From Oxalobacteraceae bacterium UBA6018 (lineage in GTDB: Bacteria; Pseudomonadota; Gammaproteobacteria; Burkholderiales; Burkholderiaceae_D), in assembly GCA_002428015.1 (NCBI GenBank), contig DIZW01000087.1, forward strand, positions 1 through 6,890: a DNA stretch of 6,890 bases. Direction: 5' to 3'. Positions 6,443 through 6,890 of the stretch are shown here, one piece after another. The stretch's first letter is position 1. Each line of letters opens with the position of its first letter. A program made the position numbers and the translations under genes. A model generated the notes under the pieces. The model did not search any database and was not told the DNA's origin. It was given only the letters and a program-made list of their open reading frames with translations.

Positions 6443-6890
6443 ATGAGCCGCTTCGCCACCATGTCCTTGTCTTCCCGGTACGCTGCATTTGCCGAGCACC
6501 TGCAATCGCCGCAATTCCATGCCCAGGCCCGCCATGCCGACCATCCAAACGCCTTTTGTCGGGAACGCAAGCTGCCTTTGCCCAGCCTGCTGGCGACCAT
6601 GCTCGGCGGTATGCGCAAGAGTGTGCGCGCTGACCTTGGCGAGTTCTTCGGCCACCTCCAACAACAGGCGCAACTGGTGCACCACGTCTCCGAGCGCGCG
6701 TTCGCGCGCGAACCCGGCCAGCGCCGATCAAATCGCCCTCGGCCTGTTCCTGCCCGGCGCCGAAATGATGCTGGCCGCCTCGCTGCACAGCGTCCACGAG
6801 AACGAGCGCCAAATGCTCCTCCAGCATCTTGACCGGCTCGGTCCCGGCGACCTGCTGCTCATGGATCGCGGCTACCCGTGCCGCTGGCTG
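6443..6890 (+). pseudogene. IS4-family transposase pseudogene, frameshifted and running off the right edge
   Basis: ATG at 6443 opens a frame reading MSRFATMSLSSRYAAFAEHL, then the segments FCRERKLPLPSLLATMLGG and VHHVSERAFA, the N-terminal part of an IS4-family transposase. After about 6705 this frame turns to arginine-rich nonsense. From about 6723 another frame continues as ADQIALGLFLPGAEMMLAAS, then ENERQMLLQHLDRLGPGDLL and LMDRGYPCRWL at the edge. DRGY is the second catalytic-Asp region of the family. N-terminal and DRGY parts are closer together than in intact relatives, so an internal deletion near 6705-6722 seems to have removed the first catalytic Asp as well as shifting the frame. 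The E-motif half lies beyond the window. No good ribosome site precedes the ATG. The family call is firm; the size of the deletion is inferred from memory of related proteins. Confidence 0.85.

Overview
The window is GC-rich DNA (about 60-65% by eye) with codon use, lipoprotein signals and insertion-sequence types that fit a betaproteobacterium. My best guess is an environmental Oxalobacteraceae such as Massilia, Duganella or Janthinobacterium; this is inference from style only, since no marker gene is present.

Two full-length, closely related glycoside hydrolase family 74 (GH74, xyloglucanase-type) lipoproteins dominate the window, both on the minus strand: 123-2378 (751 aa) and 3776-6130 (784 aa). 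Each has a lipobox cysteine, a low-complexity tether (Ser/Gly-rich in the first, about 55 residues of Thr-Pro repeat in the second), eight Asp-box blades and two conserved aspartates in the positions expected of the GH74 catalytic pair. They look like an old tandem duplication of an enzyme anchored in the outer membrane that attacks xyloglucan or a related beta-1,4-glucan outside the cell. No transporter, regulator or side-chain glycosidase is visible, so this is not a complete utilisation locus.

The 1.4 kb between the two genes (2379-3775) is scrambled. Reading on the minus strand it holds the downstream region and candidate terminator of the 784-aa gene, a roughly 33-bp scrap encoding the most conserved GH74 motif, an IS630-family transposase remnant broken by an in-frame stop and missing its catalytic half, a proline-type tRNA (anticodon CGG) whose acceptor stem does not pair, and the leader of the 751-aa gene.

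The right edge (6443-6890) carries an IS4-family transposase pseudogene on the plus strand, frameshifted with an apparent internal deletion and running off the window. The first 23 bases of the window are the exact reverse complement of its last 23 bases, which lie inside that transposase. The two GH74 genes are therefore bracketed by inverted pieces of the same IS4 gene, either as a relic transposon-like arrangement or because an assembly contig ends in a repeat. I see no clearly new multi-gene system. The most unusual items are the terminal inverted repeat, the GH74 scrap beside the IS630 remnant, and the mismatched tRNA.
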